This document shows, in pieces, positions 16,052 through 23,137 of a DNA stretch of 23,137 bases (the first letter of the stretch is position 1; each line of letters begins with the position of its first letter). A model generated the notes under the pieces. It was not told where the DNA came from. It ran no database searches and was given only the letters and a program-made list of their open reading frames with translations. Position numbers and translations under genes: made by a program. The DNA is taken from the NCBI GenBank assembly GCA_002341165.1, contig DDNL01000045.1, forward strand, positions 32,785 through 55,921, in the 5' to 3' direction. Origin of the DNA: Shewanellaceae bacterium UBA2521 (GTDB taxonomy: Bacteria > Pseudomonadota > Gammaproteobacteria > Enterobacterales > Shewanellaceae).

Positions 16052-17710
16052 GTGACGCAATTAAGTCAAGGAGCTAAAGAAAGCTCTGTGAATATGAGTG
16101 AATATACATCGCTGGCTGATTTATTAGATAAGTCGGTCCAATGCTACAGTGATCAAGCTGCTTTTTATAATATGGGCGAAGCATTAACTTATCGTCGTTT
16201 AGAGGAGTTAAGCCGGAATTTTGCTGCTTATCTACAGCATGACTTGGGTCTAAAAAAAGGGGATCGTGTTGCTTTGATGATGCCCAATGTTTTGCAATAT
16301 CCCGTTGCTTTATTTGCTTTATTACGTTCAGGTTTAGTGGTGGTCAATGTTAACCCTCTTTATACTCCGCCTGAGTTGAAGCATCAACTGAATGATAGTG
16401 GCGCGAAAGCCATTATTGTGGTCTCTAACTTCGCGCATACGCTGCAAGCTGTGATTGAGCAGACTCCTGTTCAACATGTGATTCTAACGAGCCTCGGTGA
16501 TTTGCTTAATGCACCTAAACGTACATTGGTCAACTTTGTTGTAAAGTACATCAAGAAAATGGTACCTAAATTTCACATAAAAAATGCTACGTCGATGCGT
16601 AGAGCTATAGAGAAAGGAAAGTCGCGACAATATGTGAAACCGGATTTGCAAGGCCAAGATTTAGCTTTTTTACAGTATACAGGCGGTACAACAGGTGTTT
16701 CGAAAGGTGCAATGCTGACTCACAGTAATATATTAGCTAACATTGCACAATGTAATGCTGTGTGTTCACCTGTTTTGGTTTCTGGCTCTGAGAGAGTTGT
16801 TACAGCACTTCCTATGTATCACATATTTGCTCTAACTATAAACTGCTTATTTTTTGTCAAGATTGGTGCGACTAATTTATTAATTACAAATCCAAGAGAT
16901 ATACCTCAATTCGTGCAAGAGTTAAGAAAGTTCCCGTCAACTGTTATTACCGGTGTCAATACACTTTTCAACGCATTGGTTAATGAACCTGAATTTGCAG
17001 ATTTAGATTTTTCTCGTCTTAAGATGGCGTTAGGTGGTGGTATGGCCGTACAGCGTGTAGTAGCAGAAAAATGGGAAAAAGTAACAGGTAGTCGTTTGCT
17101 AGAAGGTTACGGACTCACTGAATGCTCTCCTCTTGTTACTTGTTGCCCGTTATCACAGAAAAGTTTTAATGGTTCGATTGGACGACCCATTGCAGAGACT
17201 CAAGTACGTGTTGTTGATAATACATGTACAGTGCTACCTCAGGGTGAAGTAGGAGAGCTACAAGTAAAAGGACCTCAAGTGATGCAAGGTTATTGGTTGC
17301 GTCCTTTAGAAACTGAGCAAGCTGTAGATGCTGAGGGTTGGTTCTCAACCGGTGATATTGGGTATCAAGATGATCAAGGTTACTTTTATATTGTTGACCG
17401 TAAAAAGGACATGATTCTTGTTTCAGGCTTTAATGTTTTTCCTAATGAAATCGAAGAGGTGGTAGCGAGTCACCCTAAAGTACTTGAAGCTGCGGCAGTA
17501 GGTGTACCTGATGAAGTATCAGGCGAAATAGTGAAAGTCTTTGTGGTCGCGAAAGAATCACATTTAACAAAAGAAAATGTGATTGAGCACTGCCGAGCTT
17601 CTTTAACAGGTTATAAAGTTCCGAAACTGATTGAGTTTCGCCAAGAGCTTCCGAAGTCCAATGTGGGTAAAATCTTACGTCGAGAACTTCGAGATGAACT
17701 ATGTCACTAG
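16052..17710 (+). CDS. fadD: Long-chain fatty-acyl-CoA ligase
   Basis: A 552-residue enzyme of the ANL superfamily that activates long-chain fatty acids to acyl-CoA for beta-oxidation or lipid synthesis, peripheral to the inner membrane. Motifs in order: [20 protein letters not shown] (101-120); P-loop [11 protein letters not shown] (209-219); [32 protein letters not shown]; the C-terminal hinge [20 protein letters not shown]; and the catalytic-lysine region [13 protein letters not shown]. The start is GTG 16052 with GAGGG about eight bases upstream. An ATG at 16094 would remove 14 poorly conserved residues and is an alternative. The N-terminus is shorter than E. coli FadD. The fadD-rnd order is known in several gammaproteobacteria. 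Ends at a terminator. Confidence 0.95.
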   Translation: MTQLSQGAKESSVNMSEYTSLADLLDKSVQCYSDQAAFYNMGEALTYRRLEELSRNFAAYLQHDLGLKKGDRVALMMPNVLQYPVALFALLRSGLVVVNVNPLYTPPELKHQLNDSGAKAIIVVSNFAHTLQAVIEQTPVQHVILTSLGDLLNAPKRTLVNFVVKYIKKMVPKFHIKNATSMRRAIEKGKSRQYVKPDLQGQDLAFLQYTGGTTGVSKGAMLTHSNILANIAQCNAVCSPVLVSGSERVVTALPMYHIFALTINCLFFVKIGATNLLITNPRDIPQFVQELRKFPSTVITGVNTLFNALVNEPEFADLDFSRLKMALGGGMAVQRVVAEKWEKVTGSRLLEGYGLTECSPLVTCCPLSQKSFNGSIGRPIAETQVRVVDNTCTVLPQGEVGELQVKGPQVMQGYWLRPLETEQAVDAEGWFSTGDIGYQDDQGYFYIVDRKKDMILVSGFNVFPNEIEEVVASHPKVLEAAAVGVPDEVSGEIVKVFVVAKESHLTKENVIEHCRASLTGYKVPKLIEFRQELPKSNVGKILRRELRDELCH

Positions 17711-17728
17711 AATAAATAGATTGCAAAG

Positions 17729-17749
17729 AGTCGGCAATGCCGGCTTTTT
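17729..17749 (+). terminator. Terminator after fadD
   Basis: AGTCGGC (17729-17735) pairs with GCCGGCT (17739-17745), including one G.U, around a 3-nt loop, followed by TTTTA. It lies only about 6 bp before the rnd Shine-Dalgarno, so rnd expression by read-through from fadD should be reduced. Confidence 0.7.
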
Positions 17750-17764
17750 ATTTTGGAGTTTAAT

Positions 17765-18880
17765 TTGAACAACTTTGATTTAATCACACAACAACAACAA
17801 CTTGATAAGGTGATTGCGGCGTATCAGAAAGCAACCGTTCTTTTTTTGGATACTGAGTTTGTACGTACTAAAACTTTTTATGCCCAGCTTGGTTTGATAC
17901 AGGTTTATGATGGCACAACAGGTGTCCTCATTGATCCCACGTATGATTTAGATTTAAGTGCGTTTTGGACACTGTTAACCAATCCATCTATCATCAAGGT
18001 ACTGCATAGTGCACATGAAGATTTAGAAATTTTCTTGCACTATGGCCAATGCCAACCCACTCCTTTATTTGATACACAAGTGGCAGCCAGTTTAAATGGT
18101 TTTGGATCAGCTGTAGGTTACGCAAATTTGGTTCATCAATTGTTAGGTGTTTCTTTAGATAAAACAGAGTCACGCACGAATTGGTTGGCAAGACCTCTTA
18201 CACCTGAACAACTTGATTATGCTGCCAAAGATGTTTTGTATTTAGAAAAAATCTATCATATTCTGTCAGAAAGATTAGATTATCAGCAACGCTTGGATTG
18301 GGTTTTTGAAGAAGGCCGCTATGCTTGTTCAATACGTATAGAGCCAGTTAAGCCTGAACTTGCGTATTTAGACATTAAAAATGCTTATCAACTATCAGAA
18401 AGACAACTTGCTGTTTTAAGAGCATTGGCTTCTTGGAGACTACAACAAGCGAGAGCGAAAAACTTAGCTGTTGGTTTTATTGTGAAAGAAAATGGCTTGA
18501 TGGCACTGGCTAAAAAAATGCCAGATACATTAGAAGATCTTTTGCAGATAAAGTCTTTGCTACCAAAAGAAAAGCAGAAGTATGGTCTATCACTACTCCA
18601 GTGCATACAAGAAGGTTTAGCGGTAGATGATTTGCCTGAAAAAATCGACGTACTTTATTTTAATACTCGTTATAAAAGCGATTTTCAGCAAGTTAAAGAT
18701 ATCCTTAAGTCTATAGCAGATGAGTATGTTATACCTATTGAAATGATAGGTTCTAAAAAGTTAATTCATCAATATTTAAAATGGGTCTGGAATGATCATC
18801 AAGCGCCAGAGCCTCTACTTAACGTGGGTTGGCGTGCTCAGCTATGTGCTGAAAAGCTACAACAGATCACCATGAAGTAA
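17765..18880 (+). CDS. rnd: Ribonuclease D
   Basis: A 3'-5' exoribonuclease of the DEDD superfamily that trims tRNA and other stable RNA 3' ends. With the TTG at 17765 as start it has 371 residues. The DEDDy catalytic residues are Asp29 and Glu31 (DTEF), Asp86 (HSAHEDLEIF), and Tyr152/Asp156 (YAAKDVLYLE). An HRDC domain follows at about 205-280 (SERQLAVLRALASWRLQQAR), then a C-terminal HRDC-like region. I chose TTG 17765 because GGAG (17755-17758) is six bases upstream. A TTG at 17753 in the same frame would overlap that site. Non-ATG initiation is common for rnd. Ends at a bidirectional terminator shared with the min operon. Confidence 0.94.
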   Translation: MNNFDLITQQQQLDKVIAAYQKATVLFLDTEFVRTKTFYAQLGLIQVYDGTTGVLIDPTYDLDLSAFWTLLTNPSIIKVLHSAHEDLEIFLHYGQCQPTPLFDTQVAASLNGFGSAVGYANLVHQLLGVSLDKTESRTNWLARPLTPEQLDYAAKDVLYLEKIYHILSERLDYQQRLDWVFEEGRYACSIRIEPVKPELAYLDIKNAYQLSERQLAVLRALASWRLQQARAKNLAVGFIVKENGLMALAKKMPDTLEDLLQIKSLLPKEKQKYGLSLLQCIQEGLAVDDLPEKIDVLYFNTRYKSDFQQVKDILKSIADEYVIPIEMIGSKKLIHQYLKWVWNDHQAPEPLLNVGWRAQLCAEKLQQITMK

Positions 18881-18887
18881 AAAAATA

Positions 18888-18918
18888 AAAAAGCCAGAGT
18901 AAGTTAGTCTGGCTTTTT
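18888..18918. terminator. Bidirectional terminator between rnd and minE
   Basis: AAAAAGCCAGA (18888-18898) pairs perfectly with TCTGGCTTTTT (18908-18918) around a 9-nt loop. It gives a T-run on both strands, so it ends rnd (plus) and minC-minD-minE (minus). Confidence 0.9.
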
Positions 18919-18926
18919 CAAACTCA

Positions 18927-19190
18927 TCAGGTTTTATCTGGAAGCGTTATATTAAGCTCTAAAACCGATAAATCATCCATGTTCTGATCAAGGTTAACAG
19001 AGACTTGCTCATCATCTATTTTGATATACCGACGTATAACATTCATGATATCTTGCTTCATTTGTGGAAGGTAGTCCAGTGTTGCAGAGCCGTTACGCTC
19101 ATGTGCTACGATAATTTTGAGCCGTTCTTTTGCTGTGCTTGCTGACTTCTTTGCACTTTCTGAACTACGAAAATAGTTAAATAATGACAT
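18927..19190 (-). CDS. minE: Cell division topological specificity factor MinE
   Basis: An 87-residue MinE that stimulates MinD ATPase and drives pole-to-pole oscillation, keeping the MinC inhibitor away from mid-cell. The N-terminal membrane-targeting start MSLFNYF is followed by the anti-MinCD segment AKERLKIIVAHER (about 20-32), then the topological-specificity domain with LPQMKQDIMNVIRRYI. The length is typical. It begins two bases after the minD stop. Its Shine-Dalgarno AGGA lies within the last minD codons, so translation is coupled. Last gene of the minus-strand min operon. Confidence 0.96.
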   Translation of the reverse strand: MSLFNYFRSSESAKKSASTAKERLKIIVAHERNGSATLDYLPQMKQDIMNVIRRYIKIDDEQVSVNLDQNMDDLSVLELNITLPDKT

Positions 19191-19192
19191 AG

Positions 19193-20002
19193 TTAGTTCC
19201 TAAATATTCTTTGAAGAAAGCCTTTTTTTTCAACTGTTGTAAAGCGCATTGTTTTTTCTTCACCGAGCAAACGCTCAACAGCATCAAGATAAGCTTGTCC
19301 AGCTTTACTTTCTTGATCAAGAATAACAGGAACGCCAGAGTTTGAAGCTTTGAGTACTGCGGGTGATTCGGGTATGACGCCAAGTAAAGGGATAGCGAGA
19401 ATCTCTTGTACGTCTTCAACATTAAGCATATCACCATGTGTTACACGTTCAGGTAAATAGCGTGTGAGCAAGAGGTGTTCTTGTACAGGAGGTAAACTCT
19501 TTTCGGCTCGGCGAGATTTACTTTGTAGAATGCCTAAAATACGGTCTGAATCTCGAACAGACGAGATTTCAGGGTTGGTGGTAATGATAGCGATATCAGC
19601 GAAATATAGTGCCATAAGCGCACCTGTTTCAATGCCTGCTGGTGAGTCACAGACAATATAGTCGAAGCTTTCGCTGAGTTCATTGAATACTTTTTCTACG
19701 CCTTCTCTGGTTAAAACATCTTTATCTCTTGTTTGTGATGCAGGTAAAATGTAAAGGTTCTCTGTACGCTTATCTTTGATGAGAGCTTGATTGAGGTTGG
19801 CTTCTTGATTAATAACATTGACAAAGTCATACACAACTCGGCGCTCGCATCCCATAATAAGGTCTAAATTACGTAAACCAATATCAAAATCAATGACAAC
19901 GGTTTTCTTTCCTTTAAGCGCTAAGCCTGTCGCAATTGCAGCGCTAGAAGTTGTTTTACCTACTCCTCCTTTACCAGACGTTACCACTATAATTTGAGTC
20001 AT
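19193..20002 (-). CDS. minD: Septum site-determining ATPase MinD
   Basis: A 269-residue ParA/MinD-type ATPase that binds the membrane in its ATP form, recruits MinC and is released by MinE. The deviant Walker A GKGGVGKT is at residues 10-17, switch-like DFDIGLRNLDL at 38-48, and Walker B region DSPAGIE at 119-125. The C-terminal amphipathic membrane helix is GFLQRIFRN. The start is the ATG at 20002, after AAGGA, and gives the normal MTQIIVVTSGKGG. The frame is open 24 codons further up, but that part overlaps the minC end and is not conserved. It lies 22 bp after minC. Confidence 0.97.
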   Translation of the reverse strand: MTQIIVVTSGKGGVGKTTSSAAIATGLALKGKKTVVIDFDIGLRNLDLIMGCERRVVYDFVNVINQEANLNQALIKDKRTENLYILPASQTRDKDVLTREGVEKVFNELSESFDYIVCDSPAGIETGALMALYFADIAIITTNPEISSVRDSDRILGILQSKSRRAEKSLPPVQEHLLLTRYLPERVTHGDMLNVEDVQEILAIPLLGVIPESPAVLKASNSGVPVILDQESKAGQAYLDAVERLLGEEKTMRFTTVEKKGFLQRIFRN

Positions 20003-20024
20003 GAGGTGTTCCTTTAAATAAGTG

Positions 20025-20741
20025 TTATAGATTGAATGGGGTGAGTGAGAGAGATTCTCCATTGAGTGCAACACAGCAGCTTTTACCTATTTGCTCATAT
20101 TGCAACAGACTTTCAGAAAGCCAATATTGACCAGCAATAGAGATTAACTCAGCTTCTAGGCTTTGAGTGATGATGCAAGATGATGCATTGCCTTCTGCAC
20201 CTGCCATAGCTTTACCTCGGAGTGTACCATAGATGTGAATACTGCCATCGGCGATGACTTCAGCGCCGTTACTGACACTACCAAAAATGACTAAATCGGA
20301 CTGTGCCGCGTAGATTTGCTGCCCTGAACGTATATTTTTGTGCACAACTTTAGTGCCTGATGGTTTGGCTTGCATGACGGGCTTTTGGTTCACTGCTTTA
20401 TGCGTGAGTGTTGCAATGCCTATACTTTTGGCTTGCTGATTCATCATATTGCTAGATTTGATAATGCCGACTACCACAAAATGGCGTAAGCTGAGCTCTG
20501 ACTTAAGCTGTTTCAGATCGATGTTGTTATGCGCTATAGCACTGAGTTCAAGCACAAGAGGTAGCCCTATAAAAAACTGAGGCGCTTGCGCAGCTTTCTG
20601 CTCTAAAGAAGCTACAATGCTTGGAATATGAGTTGTTTTAATATGCAAAACGGACATGGTGAAGGTTGAACCTTTCAGTTCAACTACAGATGAAGATTGG
20701 GTCGTATTTTGCTCAGTTGTTGTATTCATAGATAGATACAT
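20025..20741 (-). CDS. minC: Septum site-determining protein MinC
   Basis: A 238-residue FtsZ inhibitor. The N-terminal domain (about 20-115) acts on FtsZ polymers: FTMSVLHIKTTHIPSIVASL, then APQFFIGLPLVLELS. A linker (about 118-135) leads to the beta-helical C-terminal domain, which binds MinD and the FtsZ tail: RSGQQIYAAQSDLVIFGSVSNGAEV, DGSIHIYGTLRGKAMAG, and AELISIAGQYWL. The ATG at 20741 is used; the ATG four codons on (20729) is equally possible, and neither has a good Shine-Dalgarno. First gene of the minC-minD-minE operon, divergent from ycgL with a gap of about 70 bp. Confidence 0.95.
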   Translation of the reverse strand: MYLSMNTTTEQNTTQSSSVVELKGSTFTMSVLHIKTTHIPSIVASLEQKAAQAPQFFIGLPLVLELSAIAHNNIDLKQLKSELSLRHFVVVGIIKSSNMMNQQAKSIGIATLTHKAVNQKPVMQAKPSGTKVVHKNIRSGQQIYAAQSDLVIFGSVSNGAEVIADGSIHIYGTLRGKAMAGAEGNASSCIITQSLEAELISIAGQYWLSESLLQYEQIGKSCCVALNGESLSLTPFNL

Positions 20742-20760
20742 ATATTTGCTTTATAGGTTA

Positions 20761-20769
20761 TGTTATAAT
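20761..20769 (+). promoter_or_regulatory. Extended -10 promoter of ycgL
   Basis: TGTTATAAT matches the extended -10 consensus TGnTATAAT exactly. The start site would be near 20776, about 34 nt before the ycgL ATG. No good -35 is present; TTGCTT (20746-20751) is too close. Confidence 0.6.
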
Positions 20770-20809
20770 GCGCAGAAATTATAGACAAGTCATCTTATGA
20801 TTATTTATT

Positions 20810-21082
20810 ATGTTCAAATTAGTGTACGCATACAAAAGCACTAGAATATCAGGTGCTTACCTTTATTTTCCTGAAAAGGATCATTTTGATTCTTTACCCC
20901 AAACTTTGCGAGAGCAGTTCGCAGAGCCTGTGTTTGTCATGGCTATAGTGGCTGCAAAGCATAAGCTTTTGACAGGAGTTGCTATGGAAGTGATACAAAA
21001 GCATTTAAGTGAGGTAGGGTACTATTTTTATATTCCCCCACCTATAAAAACGCCATTGCCTCTACGAAAAGCTGGCTTCTAG
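20810..21082 (+). CDS. ycgL: YcgL domain protein
   Basis: A 90-residue small cytosolic protein of the YcgL family (PF05166-type), whose function is not well defined. The pattern is typical: LVYAYKSTRISGAYLYFPEKDHFDSLP at the N-terminus, FVMAIVAAKHKLLTGVAMEVIQKHL in the middle, and GYYFYIPPP near the end. Position divergent from minC and near rnd fits known gammaproteobacterial neighbourhoods. No Shine-Dalgarno is evident, but the start at MFKLVYAYKS agrees with the family. Its stop directly abuts the maf stop on the other strand with no gap. Confidence 0.88.
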   Translation: MFKLVYAYKSTRISGAYLYFPEKDHFDSLPQTLREQFAEPVFVMAIVAAKHKLLTGVAMEVIQKHLSEVGYYFYIPPPIKTPLPLRKAGF

Positions 21083-21670
21083 TTAAGATTTCAGCACAGA
21101 AATGCCTTCTTGATGAAGAAAGTCGATAAGAGCAATGAGAGGTAAGCCAATCAGGGTATTTGGATCTCGACCTTCGAGCCGTTCGAACAAGGTGATGCCA
21201 AGCCCTTCACTTTTAAAGCTTCCAGCACAATGTAGTGGTTGCTCTTTTTTGACGTATTTTGCAATGTCTTCTTGGTCAAGCTCACGAAAATGTACAGTAT
21301 AAGGTTCAACACAGGTCTGCATATGATCTGTTTTGCTGTTTAAAAGGCATAAGCTGGTTAAAAAGGTTACTGTCTTACCACTGAGATAGCCTAGTTGTGC
21401 AATAGCTTTAGATTCAGTTAAAGGTTTACCTAGTATAGTTCCATCCACAACAGCAACTTGATCAGAGCCAATAATGAGATGTTCAGGCATAGTTGCAGCG
21501 ATAGCTTTTGCTTTAGATTGCGCTAGACGAAATACAAGATCTTGGGCTGACTCATCAGGGTAAGGGGTTTCATCTACATGAGGTGCAGCACATGTGAACG
21601 TGTATTGAAGTTTATTAAGAAGCTCTTTTCGATAGATAGACGTTGATGCAAGTACTAAAGGTAAGGTCAT
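21083..21670 (-). CDS. yceF: Maf-family nucleotide pyrophosphatase (YceF type)
   Basis: A 195-residue Maf/Ham1-fold enzyme that hydrolyses modified nucleoside triphosphates; the YceF subgroup prefers 7-methyl-GTP. Seen: the N-terminal substrate loop [12 protein letters not shown] (about 7-18), the acidic catalytic region IIGSDQV with Asp70, [22 protein letters not shown], and the late motif [24 protein letters not shown]. Assignment to the YceF subgroup rests mainly on being divergent from yceD-rpmF-plsX, the E. coli order, and on sequence style. The ATG at 21670 has a weak AAAGG upstream. The 3' end abuts ycgL. Confidence 0.92.
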   Translation of the reverse strand: MTLPLVLASTSIYRKELLNKLQYTFTCAAPHVDETPYPDESAQDLVFRLAQSKAKAIAATMPEHLIIGSDQVAVVDGTILGKPLTESKAIAQLGYLSGKTVTFLTSLCLLNSKTDHMQTCVEPYTVHFRELDQEDIAKYVKKEQPLHCAGSFKSEGLGITLFERLEGRDPNTLIGLPLIALIDFLHQEGISVLKS

Positions 21671-21819
21671 ATATAGCCTTTGATTCTGTAAATGATAAAA
21701 TAGGGCTTAGTTTAGGGTGATTCTTATAAAATACAAGATTTAAGTCTGGAATTTGATGGGTAAAACAGGTAAAATTGGCAACAGTTTGATTGAGTTGGTG
21801 TCATCCTGTTGTTAATTTA

Positions 21820-21849
21820 GACAGTTGGGGGATTGTTACCTCAGTTGTC
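21820..21849 (+). repeat. Hairpin in the maf-yceD intergenic region
   Basis: GACAGTTGGGG (21820-21830) can pair with CCTCAGTTGTC (21839-21849) through 11 pairs, three of them G.U, around an 8-nt loop. The wobble pairs work only in plus-strand RNA; the minus-strand copy would have A.C mismatches. No T-run follows. It lies 23 bp upstream of the yceD -35. Confidence 0.45.
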
Positions 21850-21872
21850 AGTTAAAAGCGATAGCTTATTAC

Positions 21873-21900
21873 TTGACATAATCAGATACTAGGATATGAT
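21873..21900 (+). promoter_or_regulatory. Near-consensus promoter of yceD-rpmF-plsX
   Basis: TTGACA (21873-21878, perfect -35), a 16-nt spacer, then TATGAT (21895-21900, one mismatch to TATAAT). Transcription should start near 21907-21908, that is at the preferred yceD start codon. Confidence 0.7.
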
Positions 21901-21907
21901 GCGCACC

Positions 21908-22435
21908 ATGCGAGATACTAAAATACCCGTTTTAATAGACCCTAAAAAAGCAGCTAGACAAGGCATATCCCTTGACGGCGTGGTTCCTTCTAAGCATTTA
22001 AAACGCTTACTTGAATCAAGTTGTGGAGCCTGCTCTGATGTCAAAGCTGAAATTACATTTGGTGTCGATGTTCAAGGTTTACCTTATATAAAAGGTACAG
22101 CAACGGCTGAAGTGTCACTCTTGTGTCAGCGCTGTATGAAACCTTATCATCAAGGACTTAAGGCAGAATTTTGCTATAGTCCAGTTGATGAGACAGAAAA
22201 TTTAGAAGCGTTGCCTGAGATATATGACGTCATAGAAACGGATGAGCAAGAGAGCATTCATTTGCACCATCTTATTGAAGATGAACTAATGTTAGCTATA
22301 CCTCTGATACCGTCCCATTCTAATGATGATTGTTTTTCAGGTAACCATGATGTGACGATTGGAGATATACCAAACGTCGAGGAAACGCGCAAAAATCCAT
22401 TTGCTGCGTTAGCATCATTGAAAAAACGTAATTAA
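21908..22435 (+). CDS. yceD: YceD/DUF177 protein linked to large ribosomal subunit/23S rRNA
   Basis: A 175-residue member of the YceD family, which in bacteria and plants is linked to 23S rRNA accumulation and normally precedes rpmF. The CQRC motif, SLLCQRCMKPYHQGL, is near residue 70 and the C-terminus has KNPFAALASLKKRN, both family marks. I chose the ATG at 21908 because MRDTKIPVLIDPKKAA lines up with the E. coli YceD N-terminus. In-frame ATGs at 21896 and 21899 lie inside the -10 of the promoter, so they would be absent from mRNA made there. AGGA (21891-21894) would serve 21899 only on a longer transcript. First gene of yceD-rpmF-plsX. Confidence 0.93.
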   Translation: MRDTKIPVLIDPKKAARQGISLDGVVPSKHLKRLLESSCGACSDVKAEITFGVDVQGLPYIKGTATAEVSLLCQRCMKPYHQGLKAEFCYSPVDETENLEALPEIYDVIETDEQESIHLHHLIEDELMLAIPLIPSHSNDDCFSGNHDVTIGDIPNVEETRKNPFAALASLKKRN

Positions 22436-22450
22436 TGAGGAGCACATTCA

Positions 22451-22621
22451 ATGGCTGTACAACAAAACCGTAAAACTCGTTCGAAGCGTGGCATGCGCCG
22501 TTCACACGATGCATTAACAGGTGCACAAGTTTCTGTTGACGCACAAACTGGTGAAACACATCTACGTCACCATGTGACTGCTGATGGTTTCTATCGTGGC
22601 AAGAAAGTGATTAATAAGTAA
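22451..22621 (+). CDS. rpmF: Large ribosomal subunit protein bL32
   Basis: A 56-residue basic ribosomal protein. The start [20 protein letters not shown] is the standard bL32 N-terminus. The middle has [22 protein letters not shown], the form of L32 that lacks the zinc-binding cysteines, as in E. coli. A good GAGGAG Shine-Dalgarno lies 8 bases before the ATG. It sits between yceD (15 bp upstream) and plsX (8 bp downstream), as in most bacteria. Confidence 0.97.
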   Translation: MAVQQNRKTRSKRGMRRSHDALTGAQVSVDAQTGETHLRHHVTADGFYRGKKVINK

Positions 22622-22629
22622 CTCTTTCT

Positions 22630-23137
22630 ATGAAAAGTCTGACGCTTGCGTTAGATGCTATGGGGGGTGATTTCGGCCCCCATGTTGCCGTTTATGCGGC
22701 AATAAAAGCACTGCAAAAACACACCTTTTTATCTATCTTTTTGTTCGGTGATGAACACACGCTTAGTCGCATCATAGAAGAGCAAAAACTCCATAACCTC
22801 AGCGCATATAAGCGACTTAAAATCGTACATACGAAGCAAGTTGTGAGTATGGATGACAATCCAATTTCTGCGCTAAGACATGCTACAGACAGTTCAATGC
22901 GAGTTGCTTTAGATTGGGTTAAAGCAGGACACGCAGATGCTTGTGTGAGTTCAGGCAATACAGGTGCTTTAATTGGGATGTCGAAGGTGATCTTAGGTAC
23001 TGTCCCGCACATTGATCGTCCAGCACTGATTACCCCTATTCCTTATAAGCCAAATAAAATGTCTTACTTACTTGATGTAGGCGCAAGATTATCTTGCGAC
23101 TCCGAAGTATTGCATCAATTGGCAATGATGGGGAGTG
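22630..23137 (+). CDS. plsX: Phosphate acyltransferase PlsX, 5' part
   Basis: The first 169 residues of PlsX, which makes acyl-phosphate from acyl-ACP for phosphatidic acid synthesis at the inner membrane. LALDAMGGDFGPHVAV at the N-terminus and CVSSGNTGALIGMS (about 102-115) are the family signatures. The gene runs off the right edge with no stop. It starts eight bases after the rpmF stop; there is no strong Shine-Dalgarno, which fits translational coupling to rpmF. In gammaproteobacteria the fab genes usually follow; they would lie outside the window. Confidence 0.96.
   Translation, partial: MKSLTLALDAMGGDFGPHVAVYAAIKALQKHTFLSIFLFGDEHTLSRIIEEQKLHNLSAYKRLKIVHTKQVVSMDDNPISALRHATDSSMRVALDWVKAGHADACVSSGNTGALIGMSKVILGTVPHIDRPALITPIPYKPNKMSYLLDVGARLSCDSEVLHQLAMMGS

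Noticed and set aside
20003..20074. 24-residue N-terminal extension of MinD
   Set aside because: It overlaps the minC end, and the AAGGA site and MTQIIVVTSGKGG start fix 20002.

Overview
This AT-rich window has the gene content and local order of a gammaproteobacterial chromosome. Three blocks point to that class: pheS-pheT-ihfA; fadD-rnd with minE-minD-minC and a ycgL-like gene; and maf/yceF divergent from yceD-rpmF-plsX. I cannot place it below class from the sequence alone. No tRNA, rRNA, CRISPR array, insertion sequence or phage gene was seen.

Layout. Positions 1-1038 hold the 3' part of guaA, cut by the left edge. Positions 1124-11120 are a patchwork of mostly single genes in both orientations. 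They are a RimJ/RimL-like acetyltransferase, a secreted Sel1-like protein, an alpha/beta hydrolase, a second GNAT, a small glutaredoxin-like protein, a MATE-family transporter, an SMP_2/YtjB-like two-pass membrane protein, a small very basic protein of unknown role, an AtoE short-chain fatty acid transporter, a fused MsrB-MsrA, and a retropepsin-like (RimB-type) protein. Several look like stress, repair or uptake functions. From 11121 on the window is mostly housekeeping: a candidate Phe-rich leader peptide, pheS-pheT-ihfA and its terminator, then tsaB, fadD and rnd. After a bidirectional terminator come minC-minD-minE on the minus strand, ycgL divergent from minC, maf stop-to-stop with ycgL, and yceD-rpmF-plsX running off the right edge.

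How the genes work together. pheS/pheT form phenylalanyl-tRNA synthetase, and ihfA encodes a nucleoid protein that is often co-transcribed with them. MinC/D/E place the division septum. The last operon couples a ribosomal protein (L32) to phospholipid synthesis (PlsX). AtoE and FadD would feed short- and long-chain fatty acids into metabolism.

Most interesting signals. (1) A 26-residue leader ORF with four Phe codons lies between the retropepsin gene and pheS, followed by hairpins, and resembles the pheM attenuator arrangement. (2) A near-consensus promoter sits so close to yceD that the homology-supported start codon would be at or next to the transcription start, suggesting a leaderless mRNA. 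(3) A G.U-rich hairpin and a 19-codon micro-ORF lie in the maf-yceD gap. (4) A promoter-like signal fires into a gene-free stretch near 2840-3050. I found no convincing new multi-gene system; the unknown genes are described individually.
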